A program made the translations under genes and the position numbers. DNA of 64,000 nucleotides from Rhizobium sp. 16-449-1b (lineage in GTDB: Bacteria > Pseudomonadota > Alphaproteobacteria > Rhizobiales > Rhizobiaceae): the NCBI RefSeq assembly GCF_017741935.1, contig NZ_JAGHMH010000009.1:62001-126000 (forward strand), given 5' to 3'. Positions 36,419 to 45,808 of the stretch are shown one piece after another. The notes beneath the pieces are model-generated. The model made no database searches and was not told the origin of the DNA. It saw only the letters and a program-made list of their open reading frames with translations. Each line of letters starts with the position of its first letter. Positions within the stretch are counted from its first letter, which is position 1.

Positions 36419-36984
36419 TCATTTCAGTGCAGCATCGCCCTTGCCCTTGCCAAAGATAGAACCAAGAATCATGGCAATGTCACCCCAAAGACTAACGGTG
36501 GAGACATATTCCGCATCGGCGGCCGCGAGCTTTTCCGGCGTTGACATATCGATACCAGCGATCTGAGCCATGCCCGTAATACCGGGGCGAATTGCGAAGA
36601 CGCCCTTAGCCCTGCGAGCTGAAATTACTTCCAGCTGCGTCAATAGGCAGGGTCGAGGGCCAACAAAACTCATGTCGCCGCGCAAAACGTTTAAGAGCTG
36701 CGGGAGTTCATCAAGCTTGTAGGCACGTAACGTCCTGCCGATCGGGGTGATCCACGCTTCAGCGGCATCGTGAGAGCCGACGCTTGGAGTACCGGCCGCC
36801 ATCGTCCTGAATTTGATGCAGGTAAAAGGAACCTCAAATCGGCCATGCGCGTTTGTAAAAACAGCGCTCCGCCCGGAGAAGAGCGGCTTACTAGCAATGC
36901 AAGTATAACGAAGATCGGCGACAGCACGATAAGGCCGCCAAGAGCTGCGCAGATATCAAAGATGCGTTTGATCAATTGGTTCAT
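36419..36984 (-). pseudogene. Initiating sugar transferase (WcaJ/PglC-like), frameshifted
   Basis: The first ~47 codons (IKRIFDICAALGGLIVLSP, then SSPGGALFLQTRM) are the membrane hairpin and start of a small polyprenyl-phosphate sugar-1-phosphate transferase. At about 36840-36846 the frame is lost by one base; the next frame continues perfectly as PFTCIKFRTMAAG, TLRAYKLDELPQLLNVLRGD, SFVGPRPCL and RPGITGMAQIAG to the stop. A single missing base after the ATGG at 36843-36846 explains it. If real, the initiating enzyme of this locus is inactive; a sequencing error is the alternative. The full-length form would be ~189 residues, the minimal PglC size. Confidence 0.82.
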
Positions 36985-37235
36985 TGTGGTACCGCAAACG
37001 TATATGTGGAAGTGCCCTTAGGTGCAAGAAAGCGCCAGTTGTCCTTCATGCAAAAATACTCAATCCAGTCGACCTGCTAAGGGTTGTGGATTCTTATACT
37101 CGATCGACAATCACTGGGTTTTGTTAGAGAAGGCGCCTATCGCACTCATCCATGTTGTATTTCTTCCATCTGGTCATGCTCGATGACTTAGACCACAAGC
37201 TTGTGAGACGAATGACGTTCGATCTCGCTATAGGA

Positions 37236-39176
37236 TCAGTGGATCGGTGTTTCGATCGCAATTGAATCGGCTTTCCTGTTCAAAGACACTAGATCGACGA
37301 CGCGAGCCAGAGGGCTGTACCCTGGAACGAGATCGGCAAGTCCGATTTTAATGTTCCGGGCATCTCCTTGACTAGCATAAATCACCAGTTCATCGAGCTT
37401 AGGAGAAAGCTCGTTCCATACAGAGAATTTTTCACGCGCGCGCCAGATTTTGGGATGATCAGTACTCTCTGGATTATCACCGATCAGAAGCTCCTCGTAG
37501 AGCTTCTCGCCGGGCCTTAGGCCGGTCTCGATGATACTGATATCGCCGTCAGGGTTCTGTTCGTCTCGAACACTCAGTCCAGACAGTTCAACCATGCGAC
37601 GTGCAAGATCGATGATCTTTACAGGTTCGCCCATCTCTAGGAGATAGACATCTCCTCCAGTAGCCATAGCGCCTGCCTGAATTACCAGTTGCGCAGCTTC
37701 GGGCACCGTCATAAAGTATCGCGTAATCTCTTCGTGAGTTACCGTAATCGGGCCACCACGGCGAATCTGCTGACGAAACAATGGCACAACGGACCCTGAC
37801 GACCCCAAAACATTTCCGAACCGGACCATCGAGAAAACCGTGAACTTCTGGTCTTCGGAAAGCGCCTGCAATATCGTTTCTGCCAATCGTTTGGTTGCTC
37901 CCATCACATTCGTTGGGCGCACAGCCTTGTCGGTGCTAACTAGGATCATCCGCTCAACCTTAGCGGAAACGCATGCTCTTGCCACAACCATAGTGCCGAA
38001 TACGTTAGTCTTAACACCCTCCGCCGGATTCTGTTCGACGAGAGGCACGTGCTTGTAGGCTGCGGCATGATAGACAGTGGATGGCAGCCACGTAGAAATA
38101 ATGCTGTTAATGCGATGTTCGTCGCACACGTCCGCTAGAAGCGGAACGACTGGAAATGACAGCTGCGCAAACGCTTCCTCCAGTTCATTCTGCAGGGCAT
38201 AGATACCGAACTCGCTCTGATCAAGCAAAAGCAAGGCCTTGGGCCCCAGCGCAGCGATTTCCCGGCACAACTGGCTTCCGATTGACCCTGCCGCCCCAGT
38301 CACGAGCACAACTCGATCGCGGACATTGCGTTCCAACAGACTAGGGTTAGGCAATACCGCGGTCCGACCTAGAAGATCCTCGACGTCGAGGTCGCTCACA
38401 TCTGTCAACTGGGCTCGGCCTGTAGCCAGTTCAGAGATACTTGGAACAGTTCTCACTGTTACCTTGGCTAAACGAAGGCTTTCGAGAATCTCATTGCGCC
38501 TGTTTCGATCAAGCTGCGGCATCGCAAGCAGCACCGTATGGATTCGAAGATCCGAACAGATCTGCTCGATTTTATTTGGGCTGTAGATTTTCACGCTGTT
38601 TAAGGACATGCCCGCGAGACTAGGGTCATCATCAAGAAAACCTACGATATTGAACTCCGCGGAATGCCCGAGCGCGCTCACCAACTGCCGCCCTTGGAAC
38701 CCTGCCCCGTATACGAGCGTGCGAATGGGAGCAGCAGCTTCGAGAAGCTCGCTATAGGCGCCGTAAAGGAAGTAGCGCGCGATAAACCGCGATAGACCAA
38801 CTGCAAGCAGCAGCAACATCGGCTGCAGAATTCCGACCGTTCGCGGGATCGACGGCACGCTAACGACCGTGAAAATCACCGCATAGATCAGGCCATACAA
38901 AGCAACGCACTTGATAATCGTCGCAAAGGCGGACCGCCCCACAAACCTAAAAACTGCCCGGTATAGTCCGAACGTGATGAAAAGCGGCAGCGCAATAGCG
39001 AGTGATACCGGAATTGTCCAGAACTGCACCCCCGATAAGACGTACCATTCACTGAACCGGAAGCAGAAAGCCAGCCATACGGTCGAAAGGCATAGGCACG
39101 CATCAAACAGGAGCGCAATGACACGTTTTCTCGGGCGCGGCAAAGCGAGAATTCGCTGAACGGCATTGTCAAACAT
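37236..39176 (-). CDS. Membrane nucleotide-sugar 4,6-dehydratase (WbpM/CapD/FlaA1 family)
   Basis: 646 residues. Four hydrophobic segments occupy the first ~130 residues, then a first Rossmann-like region (VYGAGFQGRQLVSAL), then the catalytic SDR (about 285-600) with LVTGAAGSIGSQLCREI. The active site reads VSTDKAVRPTNVMGATKRLAE: the usual Tyr is Met, as in WbpM, which uses an S-M-K triad. It forms UDP-4-keto-6-deoxy-GlcNAc, precursor of QuiNAc, FucNAc or bacillosamine-type sugars. The NAD-dependent reductase at 54868 is a plausible partner. Confidence 0.92.
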   Translation of the reverse strand: MFDNAVQRILALPRPRKRVIALLFDACLCLSTVWLAFCFRFSEWYVLSGVQFWTIPVSLAIALPLFITFGLYRAVFRFVGRSAFATIIKCVALYGLIYAVIFTVVSVPSIPRTVGILQPMLLLLAVGLSRFIARYFLYGAYSELLEAAAPIRTLVYGAGFQGRQLVSALGHSAEFNIVGFLDDDPSLAGMSLNSVKIYSPNKIEQICSDLRIHTVLLAMPQLDRNRRNEILESLRLAKVTVRTVPSISELATGRAQLTDVSDLDVEDLLGRTAVLPNPSLLERNVRDRVVLVTGAAGSIGSQLCREIAALGPKALLLLDQSEFGIYALQNELEEAFAQLSFPVVPLLADVCDEHRINSIISTWLPSTVYHAAAYKHVPLVEQNPAEGVKTNVFGTMVVARACVSAKVERMILVSTDKAVRPTNVMGATKRLAETILQALSEDQKFTVFSMVRFGNVLGSSGSVVPLFRQQIRRGGPITVTHEEITRYFMTVPEAAQLVIQAGAMATGGDVYLLEMGEPVKIIDLARRMVELSGLSVRDEQNPDGDISIIETGLRPGEKLYEELLIGDNPESTDHPKIWRAREKFSVWNELSPKLDELVIYASQGDARNIKIGLADLVPGYSPLARVVDLVSLNRKADSIAIETPIH

Positions 39177-39191
39177 GGGTTAGGCTCGAAC

Positions 39192-39239
39192 TTAGCACGT
39201 CGAATAGTCACTAACCATCCAGATGATCTCGGTCGACAT
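39192..39239 (-). CDS. Possible 15-residue leader peptide before the dehydratase gene
   Basis: An ATG at 39239 is preceded by AAGGAGGAAGTC, the strongest Shine-Dalgarno site in this part of the window, and opens a 15-codon frame (MSTEIIWMVSDYSTC) ending 15 bases before the dehydratase ATG. The frame is open further upstream (to about 39470) without good starts. It may be a translated leader that sets dehydratase expression, or a vestige of a larger gene. No family is recognisable. Confidence 0.35.
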   Translation of the reverse strand: MSTEIIWMVSDYSTC

Positions 39240-39504
39240 GACTTCCTCCTTTTCGCGTGAAAGCGCAGCTACCTCAAACAACGACTTCGGCGACATGTCA
39301 ACGGACACTTCAAAGGCTCCTCCCCATAAGGGCCGGTTTGTAACTACGCGATGTGACTGCAGAGGTGCGGAGGTTTCAGCTAAAGGCCGATCTGTGTAGA
39401 CATTGCAAATGCAAGCAGATGCCGAATGGAGCGACGACACTCCTTTCCGCCAGTTTTCAAGGCATGCCATCCACTTTGGAAAAGAAATGCGCTTACCTCA
39501 AAGC

Positions 39505-40767
39505 TTACTTTTGGTCGGCCGCTGCCCGCCCTAGAGCGAGTCCACATATGAGAAAAAAAATGAGGTTAAACGGAAAATACATTACGATACGTGTGACTAG
39601 CATTGTGATACCTAAAATAGTGATCATGCCGTGCAGTGCCAGATCTTCAGAGTTGCGCGGAGCCATCCATGTTTTCACGAACGTCTTAATATAAGCGTAA
39701 AGTGCCGCGAAACTGAACGTTAGAAGAGACAGCAATCCGCCATTGTAGAACAATACTTGAAACTGTCCGTCCATTGGCACATAGCTATTATTATTAAACG
39801 CTCCCAGCAATATATTGATTGGCTCGCCAAGATTGTCCATTACCAGCGCGAAATCACGCTGGCGGTTCAGAATTGACAGGCTCGCTTGTACTGGATGCAG
39901 CGTTTTAGGGAGCCCCGGAAACAAGCCCTCCACCAAGTCGGTAAGTCCTAGCAAGGGGACAAGAACATTTCGGATATCGTCATTCGCAAGCTCTACCGCG
40001 AATATGAAGACTGCAATAGCTGCAACGTAGCGCCATAAAAACGCTCGCTGAATGATGCAGAAGTAAACAATCAAGAACGGCAAAATAACGATCTGACTGC
40101 TGCTGGCCGCGCGAATGGCGACATAGCCGGACAGGAAAACCGTTAGCAAAGCTAGCGCTAAGCTGCTCCGCGATTTTCCAATGCGCGCTAACCAAATAGC
40201 CGCAGCAAAGTTCATGACCATGGCGAACGAGTTCGGATTGATGATCAGCCCAACCCATAATTTGTCAGTCCAAAGGTAGATGTTATTTACAGATAGGGCA
40301 GCCGAAATTGCGAACTGCAAGATAGCGGTGGTGGTCAAAAGCGCAAAAAATCGCTTAACAAATTCCTTACTCTCGTCCTGGTCCCACGTAAGCGCCACAC
40401 AGAAGATCGGGATATAGAGTGCTACGTTCTTGATGTTCTCAATAAGCTGGTTCTTAAGACCTGTGTGAGGCGCGTGAACCGCTGATGTGACGATTAGCGC
40501 GACGAGGAATGGCACAAAAAGTAAATGGCGCCGATCAAGCCTGTGCCAACGAAACGTTGAGACTAAGTAGGCGAGCACCAAGGCATATAAAGCGTCTTTG
40601 ATAGATTTGACATACGCCGGCGCGTGCGAGAAACCATCTTCGAATTGATAGAAGTAAGCGTAGCCAAAATAATAGAGGCTAAAAGCGATCGCACCTAGGA
40701 CAACATTGGTCTGCGTAACAACCAGATCGCGAGGCGCGATCGACTGAACTTCAGCGGTCTGGGACAT
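39505..40767 (-). CDS. O-antigen/capsule polymerase or ligase (Wzy-like)
   Basis: 420 residues from the ATG at 40767 (GGAGC four bases upstream); an upstream in-frame start has no ribosome site. About eleven hydrophobic segments with a larger loop near residues 275-345 (LFPGLPKTLHPVQASLSILN), as in Wzy/WaaL proteins. It would join repeat units in the periplasm in a Wzx/Wzy pathway with the flippase at 42488. Sequence does not separate polymerase from ligase. Confidence 0.8.
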   Translation of the reverse strand: MSQTAEVQSIAPRDLVVTQTNVVLGAIAFSLYYFGYAYFYQFEDGFSHAPAYVKSIKDALYALVLAYLVSTFRWHRLDRRHLLFVPFLVALIVTSAVHAPHTGLKNQLIENIKNVALYIPIFCVALTWDQDESKEFVKRFFALLTTTAILQFAISAALSVNNIYLWTDKLWVGLIINPNSFAMVMNFAAAIWLARIGKSRSSLALALLTVFLSGYVAIRAASSSQIVILPFLIVYFCIIQRAFLWRYVAAIAVFIFAVELANDDIRNVLVPLLGLTDLVEGLFPGLPKTLHPVQASLSILNRQRDFALVMDNLGEPINILLGAFNNNSYVPMDGQFQVLFYNGGLLSLLTFSFAALYAYIKTFVKTWMAPRNSEDLALHGMITILGITMLVTRIVMYFPFNLIFFLICGLALGRAAADQK

Positions 40768-40908
40768 TTTAGCTCCGCTTGAGACGTGAGGCATCGCATT
40801 GAATGCACCCATTTTCGTTACGTGACGAGTACTTGGTGCCACAGTTCTCGTGAATATCGGGCGAAACTACCGTTTCACGTCGGCCTTTTTGCGGCGAGCT
40901 CTCACTGC

Positions 40909-41835
40909 TTACATCATCGACAGCGCAGATGGATCATGGCCATCTTCCATTATCCCATAGTTAAACAGGGCAAACTGAACTTGCAGGAGAAGACGTGGTT
41001 CTGTTTTAGGCGTACTGCCCTTATGGATACAAAGTGTGTCTTCAGCGAAGCCTACGCCAGCCTTCCCCGTAATCTCAAGGATGTCTTGTTCAGGGTAGTA
41101 GTTCGTAATCTCCTGGTCAGTGTATCGCCTGATGTTCCAGCGATCGCCCGGCTTAATTTTAGGAGGGTTGGCGATTGAACCCCGAACGCAGATGTGAGCG
41201 CCTTCACCGTCTTTGACATCAGTAATGTAAAAGAAAAACTTGAAAAATCTGTAGTCGTCCACATCACGATGATAGAGGTGCGCATGCTTGTTTCTGTCTT
41301 CATCGGACGCATGAACTGGTGACGTCCACCAGAGATTACATCCAACAAAAGTGGGAACGGATCTCAGATATACCGCAGCGACCCATCTTAGGAATGGGTC
41401 AGAAATCAAGTCACGGATAGCTCGGCAAGTTAGGCCGTTAAAATATTGAGCAACCAAGATCGGTTTGCCGATCGCCGCTTCGGCGGATCCGCGGTCATGG
41501 TAATAAAAGCCTTTCTTCGGGTCACGATCAGCATAGGCAGGGCTGTTATCCGCAAATTCTCTAATCTCAGAAACAACGCTCTGCGGTAACACCAAGCCAA
41601 AGGCTACCCCGTCACGTTCCAAATCTTTGATGAACTTCGGGCGATCCACGTCTTTGAAGACAGAATTCGCCATTGCGTCTTCGCATTCCTTTAGGAACCG
41701 CTGGAACGCTCGGTAGCTTAACGCCCCTCTTGTCGATGTGACAACGCTGCGCACCAAGGGAAAACGGGCAATGCCCCGCATGGTGGCATAACCAGGGTTT
41801 TCTTTCAGCGTTTTAAGGACGTTAGAGAAGTTCAT
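40909..41835 (-). CDS. PhyH-like Fe(II)/2-oxoglutarate oxygenase in the polysaccharide locus
   Basis: 308 residues. The iron-binding HxD appears in HLYHRDVDDYRFFKFFFYITD and the distal His and Arg in DTLCIHKGSTPKTEPRLLLQ, the expected order and spacing for a double-stranded beta-helix oxygenase of the PhyH class. N-terminal ~70 residues (NFSNVLKTLKENPGYA) have no known motif. It sits between Wzy and an acetyltransferase gene, so a sugar or lipid-linked sugar is a likely substrate. It is unrelated in detail to the PhyH protein at 19344. Confidence 0.8.
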   Translation of the reverse strand: MNFSNVLKTLKENPGYATMRGIARFPLVRSVVTSTRGALSYRAFQRFLKECEDAMANSVFKDVDRPKFIKDLERDGVAFGLVLPQSVVSEIREFADNSPAYADRDPKKGFYYHDRGSAEAAIGKPILVAQYFNGLTCRAIRDLISDPFLRWVAAVYLRSVPTFVGCNLWWTSPVHASDEDRNKHAHLYHRDVDDYRFFKFFFYITDVKDGEGAHICVRGSIANPPKIKPGDRWNIRRYTDQEITNYYPEQDILEITGKAGVGFAEDTLCIHKGSTPKTEPRLLLQVQFALFNYGIMEDGHDPSALSMM

Positions 41836-41898
41836 AAAGGCCCCCGGTTGGAATTCATCGCGGCTTCATCAAGCACCCCGCGCAATGTGTGTCAACGC

Positions 41899-42513
41899 CT
41901 AGCTACGATCACCAATTTTTTTGGCAGGTACACCAGCATACACGCCTCCCGCTAAGAGGTCCCTCGTGACAACAGAATTAGCGCCTATAACACATGAATT
42001 GCCGATGACAACTCCAGGGCAAACAACCACATTTGCGCCAAACCAGCAGTCATCCCCGATTGTAATGGGGCGATCCATTTCTCGAAAATGTAACAAACCC
42101 GATGCAATTCGGCGTTCCTGCTCGCGAATTGATAGTAGCGGGTCGGCTCGAAATGGGTGTGTTCCTGATGAAATGAAAACATTAGGTGCCAAGATGCACT
42201 CTTTCCCTAAGGAAACCGTTCCATTGATAGTGCACCTGCGTTGAACGGTTGTCCCGTCGCCGATCGTGACAGTTCCTTCTGTTTCGATTTCTACGTCGGA
42301 TGATATCCAAACGCCCGCTTTAACTATGATCGCGCCTGTCTCAGCAGCTTTAAGTCTCGATCTCGGCCCGATAGTGACACGAGACGCAACGGAAATTCCC
42401 GAGGTCGCGCCGAGAAACAACGCGCTCAATGAGATTTTAGATCGTGAAGCTAAGTATCGGACGCTGCGGGCTGCCCGAACGAAGATGCTATGTTGCCACA
42501 GTAATTTCAGCAT
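41899..42513 (-). CDS. Left-handed beta-helix acyltransferase (WbbJ/LacA type)
   Basis: 204 residues. After a short hydrophobic/basic N-terminus come hexapeptide repeats (IGPRSRLKAAETGAIIVK, VTIGDGTTVQRRCTIN) and the family active-site region ISSGTHPFRADP with catalytic His, then ITIGDDCWFGANVVVCPGV and SVVTRDLLAGGVYAGVPAKKI. It transfers acetyl to a sugar hydroxyl using acetyl-CoA. The start overlaps the flippase gene end by 26 bases, so the two are co-expressed. Confidence 0.88.
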   Translation of the reverse strand: MLKLLWQHSIFVRAARSVRYLASRSKISLSALFLGATSGISVASRVTIGPRSRLKAAETGAIIVKAGVWISSDVEIETEGTVTIGDGTTVQRRCTINGTVSLGKECILAPNVFISSGTHPFRADPLLSIREQERRIASGLLHFREMDRPITIGDDCWFGANVVVCPGVVIGNSCVIGANSVVTRDLLAGGVYAGVPAKKIGDRS

Positions 42514-43768
42514 TGCTTGACCTAAAGTGGATGTGAGAGAAGATAAACGAAATCACATATGTCGATGCCGCAACGAATGCGGCCATGTAGGCAATTCCAG
42601 CCTCAGGAGTACGGGCTCCAAACCTTGTTAGCAGCCAGATCACAAAAGCTGTTCCCGCCGCCACCATGTTAATGAGAAGAGAGGTCTTCTCTCTATCGCG
42701 TATCACCAAGAAGCTTGACCAGAAATCTGAGATCCGGAAAGCAGCAGCGATTGCTAAAATAGGGATAAGCGGGATGGCGTCCGAGTATTTTGGATATAAC
42801 TGCAATATCAAGAATTCCGCCACGTATATGGCTGGAACAATGGCTACGAGGAAAATACCAAGCGTTCCAAATGCTGATAAAAGCGCTAACCGATAGGCAG
42901 ATCGAACGCCGTGTATCGCTGACCTCTTGGCGATCATCGGAAAGACAGAGGCATTTATTAGCCCTTGAAGCGCAAAAGCCGCTGTCATGGTGATTGAAGC
43001 GAATGAATACTCAGCGAAGTCAGCAGGCTGCAAGGTAAGCGAGGACAACCACCTATCCATACTCGATGAAGTGGTAACGGCGAGCGACAAAAGCAACAAC
43101 GAAAGCGTCGACCCCCATCTCATTCGGCGAAACGACCTCACGCCTAGCAACGCGGCGCGGCGATGTGACAGAGACATTTTTTTTGCCGTGTTATGCGAGA
43201 TGGATATCGCCATTACACCCGTAACAAAGCACTCCGGTATAACAACCGACAAAGCGGTTCCGAACTCGATTGAAATTGGAACGGCAAACAGGAGTATACC
43301 CAATGCCCTGGCAATGCTTTGCATTGAAAACCTAAGGGGATCATTGCTGCTGCGACTTTCCGTTGTCTGAATAAGGAAGGCCTGCTGCACCACGCCATGC
43401 ATTACACCAAGCAACACCGCAGTCGACGAGATGCTCCCAAAAGACAACCCTGCACTCGCGAAAGCTACACCGACTATGCCGATAGCCACTGTCCCGAGAA
43501 GTGATTGCCATATTATTGTAGCTGCGGCGCGTCTTTGACCCAGAGCGAGATAGCCAGGTAGCTTTCGCTGCAAGTCTAAGAACATACCAAAGCTCGAGAG
43601 CATACCAACGATCCCCGATACGAGATAGACGGCGCTGAGTTCAGCAAAGGCGTTTAAATCGAGTATTTTTGCAAACAGGAGGAACCTCCCGAGCATTAGC
43701 GCCATTGCGGTCGCCAAAATCGGCGCGTAGATCGCTTTCTTCAGTCGTTGCCTGTTTATGTTGAATGC
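42488..43768 (-). CDS. Polysaccharide flippase (Wzx-like, MOP superfamily)
   Basis: 426 residues from the ATG at 43768; the longer reading starts at TTG without support. Twelve or so membrane segments are spread evenly along the chain, with the N-terminal KKAIYAPILATAMALMLGRFLLFAKIL and Arg/Lys-rich short cytoplasmic loops typical of the MOP exporter family. It would flip the lipid-linked repeat unit across the inner membrane. First gene of a minus-strand group with the acyltransferase, dioxygenase and Wzy. Confidence 0.85.
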   Translation of the reverse strand, partial: AFNINRQRLKKAIYAPILATAMALMLGRFLLFAKILDLNAFAELSAVYLVSGIVGMLSSFGMFLDLQRKLPGYLALGQRRAAATIIWQSLLGTVAIGIVGVAFASAGLSFGSISSTAVLLGVMHGVVQQAFLIQTTESRSSNDPLRFSMQSIARALGILLFAVPISIEFGTALSVVIPECFVTGVMAISISHNTAKKMSLSHRRAALLGVRSFRRMRWGSTLSLLLLSLAVTTSSSMDRWLSSLTLQPADFAEYSFASITMTAAFALQGLINASVFPMIAKRSAIHGVRSAYRLALLSAFGTLGIFLVAIVPAIYVAEFLILQLYPKYSDAIPLIPILAIAAAFRISDFWSSFLVIRDREKTSLLINMVAAGTAFVIWLLTRFGARTPEAGIAYMAAFVAASTYVISFIFSHIHFRSSNAEITVAT

Positions 43769-44115
43769 CATCTTTCGACTATACGCCCGCCTCTGCAATG
43801 AAGGCTGGCATGGCGCAAGTCAGATAGCAGGTCAAGGCATATGCGTTCACGGGTCTCGTCAACACGCAGGCCGGCCGACTCGTGTCACCCGCATCCCACA
43901 CGCATCCATCTCGATCTCGAGGGGCGACGACGTCCGACACGGCTACTCTCCGTTTCTCAATTCACCAGGCTCTCATTTTTAGCTATTACCAAACGATCGA
44001 ATCGCTTTGGACCAACCTTTTCAGGGCGACCACGCTGGCAACAACCAGCGAGAGAGCGTAAACTACCCAACGGCGGGCGCTTCCGCCACAGCGGTTATAT
44101 GAGCGATTGGACAAG
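43769..44115. promoter_or_regulatory. Divergent region between flippase and glycosyltransferase genes
   Basis: 347 bases without a gene. It must hold promoters for both directions. The only small signal is a GAAAG just before the flippase ATG. I see no clear operator. Confidence 0.35.
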
Positions 44116-45660
44116 ATGCGAATTGGGTTTGCAAACATATATGCTTGGCGTCCTCACACTGCCCACGCGCTTTACTTGGGTGATTTGCTGTCGCAGAAAA
44201 AATATCACCTGGAATATTTGATCTGCAGAGCCAACTTGTCGCATTGTTACAACCTCGGCCTGAAAAAAAGCTCCAGGCTCAAGGAATGCCCACGATGCAT
44301 TACCGGAGGATTGGCGTCCTACGTGGATGGCGGCATCACGCGCCTTAACAAGAATTCGTTCAGTGATGGTGAGATAGATTTCAGAACCGTCGCGGCTTCG
44401 AGCGTTGCTACGATGCAACGCATCGAAGACCCAAGCGAACGTCAGACGCCGCGCTTCGAGCATGCTCTCGGCAAATATCGCGGGAATATCGAGACCACTT
44501 ATCGATCAACTCGCCAGTGGATCCGCGACAAGCAGCTCGATGCCGTACTCTGTTTCAACGGGCGGATTGACCACACGGCGGCGGTAGTCAAAGCGTGTGA
44601 AGATGCCGGAGTTACCTTCGTGACACATGAGCGCTCACAATTTGGCGATGGAATACAGCTGGTGCCGAATGGCAATTGCCTCTCACTCGCCTCTTACTCC
44701 AAAATGGCGGCCGAGTATGGCAATCGCCCGCTGGCCACGGACCAAGCGACAGTAGCGGCACGGATCGGATCGCGGCGTTTTTTAGGCAGTAGCAGCGGCG
44801 AATGGCGAACGTATAACAATACAGCCAAATCCAGATCGTGGCCGATTTCCGATACAAAGCGCCGCATTCTCATTCTTCCTAGCAGCCACGGTGAGATACT
44901 AGGTGAGAAAGATTGGGCAACTAGCTGGCCCACGGCGGTAGACGCGTTTGAGTGGTTGATCGCTCGCTTGGGTATACGTCCCAGCGAGGTCGTTGTGAGG
45001 TTCCATCCTGTCTGGGCGCAAAGGATAGGCTCCGTTGATGGTGATCACATTAGCGCCTATTTCGAAAAATGGTGTCGCGAAAAGGGATATTATTTCCTTC
45101 CCGCAAATAGCGACGTTAGCACGCTAGACCTAATTGCGAGCGCTGACGACGTCTTGCTTACGCATAGCAGCGCGGCTCTCGAAGCTGGGTTGCTTGGAAA
45201 GTCTGTTTATTCGGTCACGCCTTCGTATAAGACGACCGGATTTGTGAAGAGCTTTGTATCCCCTTCCGATTTTGAAGCCGCGCTCGCGAATGCGGCGCAA
45301 GATGGGCGCGAAATTATTCGTCGTACATTACGACACATCTATTTCGTTGCTCGAAGATACCCACAATTCTGCGGAACTGTGCAAGCGGTGTCTCCGTCGC
45401 AATATAATTTCTTCGGCGGCGCCAGCAGCGAGCGCCTGGAGCGACTTATCCGCACGGGTGAACTGCTCGCTGATGACGCAACGTTTTCGTCGTCATTAGA
45501 CGAAGAAAATGCCGTGATTTCCGAGATCGAGACACGTAATTGGTCGGCGTTCGCGGAGCAACGCAGAGAGCCACAGGAGGGAGTGCTGGTTCGGAAGCGC
45601 CGCTATGGACTGGACAACATTCTTCGCTGGCGTGAGCTACTTCCTGCTGCAGACAGGTGA
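44116..45660 (+). CDS. Capsule polysaccharide synthesis glycosyltransferase-like protein
   Basis: 514 residues from the ATG at 44116 (MRIGFANIYAWRPH). The C-terminal half has the layout of capsule biosynthesis/GT-B enzymes: RRILILPSSHGE starting the second Rossmann domain, VVRFHPVW with a conserved His, and LIASADDVLLTHSSAALEAGLLGKSVYSV, the nucleotide-sugar-binding Ser/Glu segment seen in KpsC/KpsS-like and CMP-sugar-using enzymes. Mid-region THERSQFGDG resembles the first-domain acceptor loop. It could transfer the nonulosonic acid, but that is a guess from context. Confidence 0.72.
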   Translation: MRIGFANIYAWRPHTAHALYLGDLLSQKKYHLEYLICRANLSHCYNLGLKKSSRLKECPRCITGGLASYVDGGITRLNKNSFSDGEIDFRTVAASSVATMQRIEDPSERQTPRFEHALGKYRGNIETTYRSTRQWIRDKQLDAVLCFNGRIDHTAAVVKACEDAGVTFVTHERSQFGDGIQLVPNGNCLSLASYSKMAAEYGNRPLATDQATVAARIGSRRFLGSSSGEWRTYNNTAKSRSWPISDTKRRILILPSSHGEILGEKDWATSWPTAVDAFEWLIARLGIRPSEVVVRFHPVWAQRIGSVDGDHISAYFEKWCREKGYYFLPANSDVSTLDLIASADDVLLTHSSAALEAGLLGKSVYSVTPSYKTTGFVKSFVSPSDFEAALANAAQDGREIIRRTLRHIYFVARRYPQFCGTVQAVSPSQYNFFGGASSERLERLIRTGELLADDATFSSSLDEENAVISEIETRNWSAFAEQRREPQEGVLVRKRRYGLDNILRWRELLPAADR

Positions 45661-45808
45661 CCTTCTGTGTATGTAACAGTCCACGCCGGAAACACATTCG
45701 AACTTCCACGTACCAACTACCGAGTTCGCCTTGATGGTCCGTCGCCCAAACGCTACGCCCATCCATATCAACCAGGATACGATCCACCTCAAGAACGTGA
45801 GAGTATAG

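Noticed and set aside
44257..45300. Assigning a definite sialyltransferase role to the glycosyltransferase at 44116
   Set aside because: The sequence supports a capsule-type GT-B fold only; the sugar transferred cannot be read.
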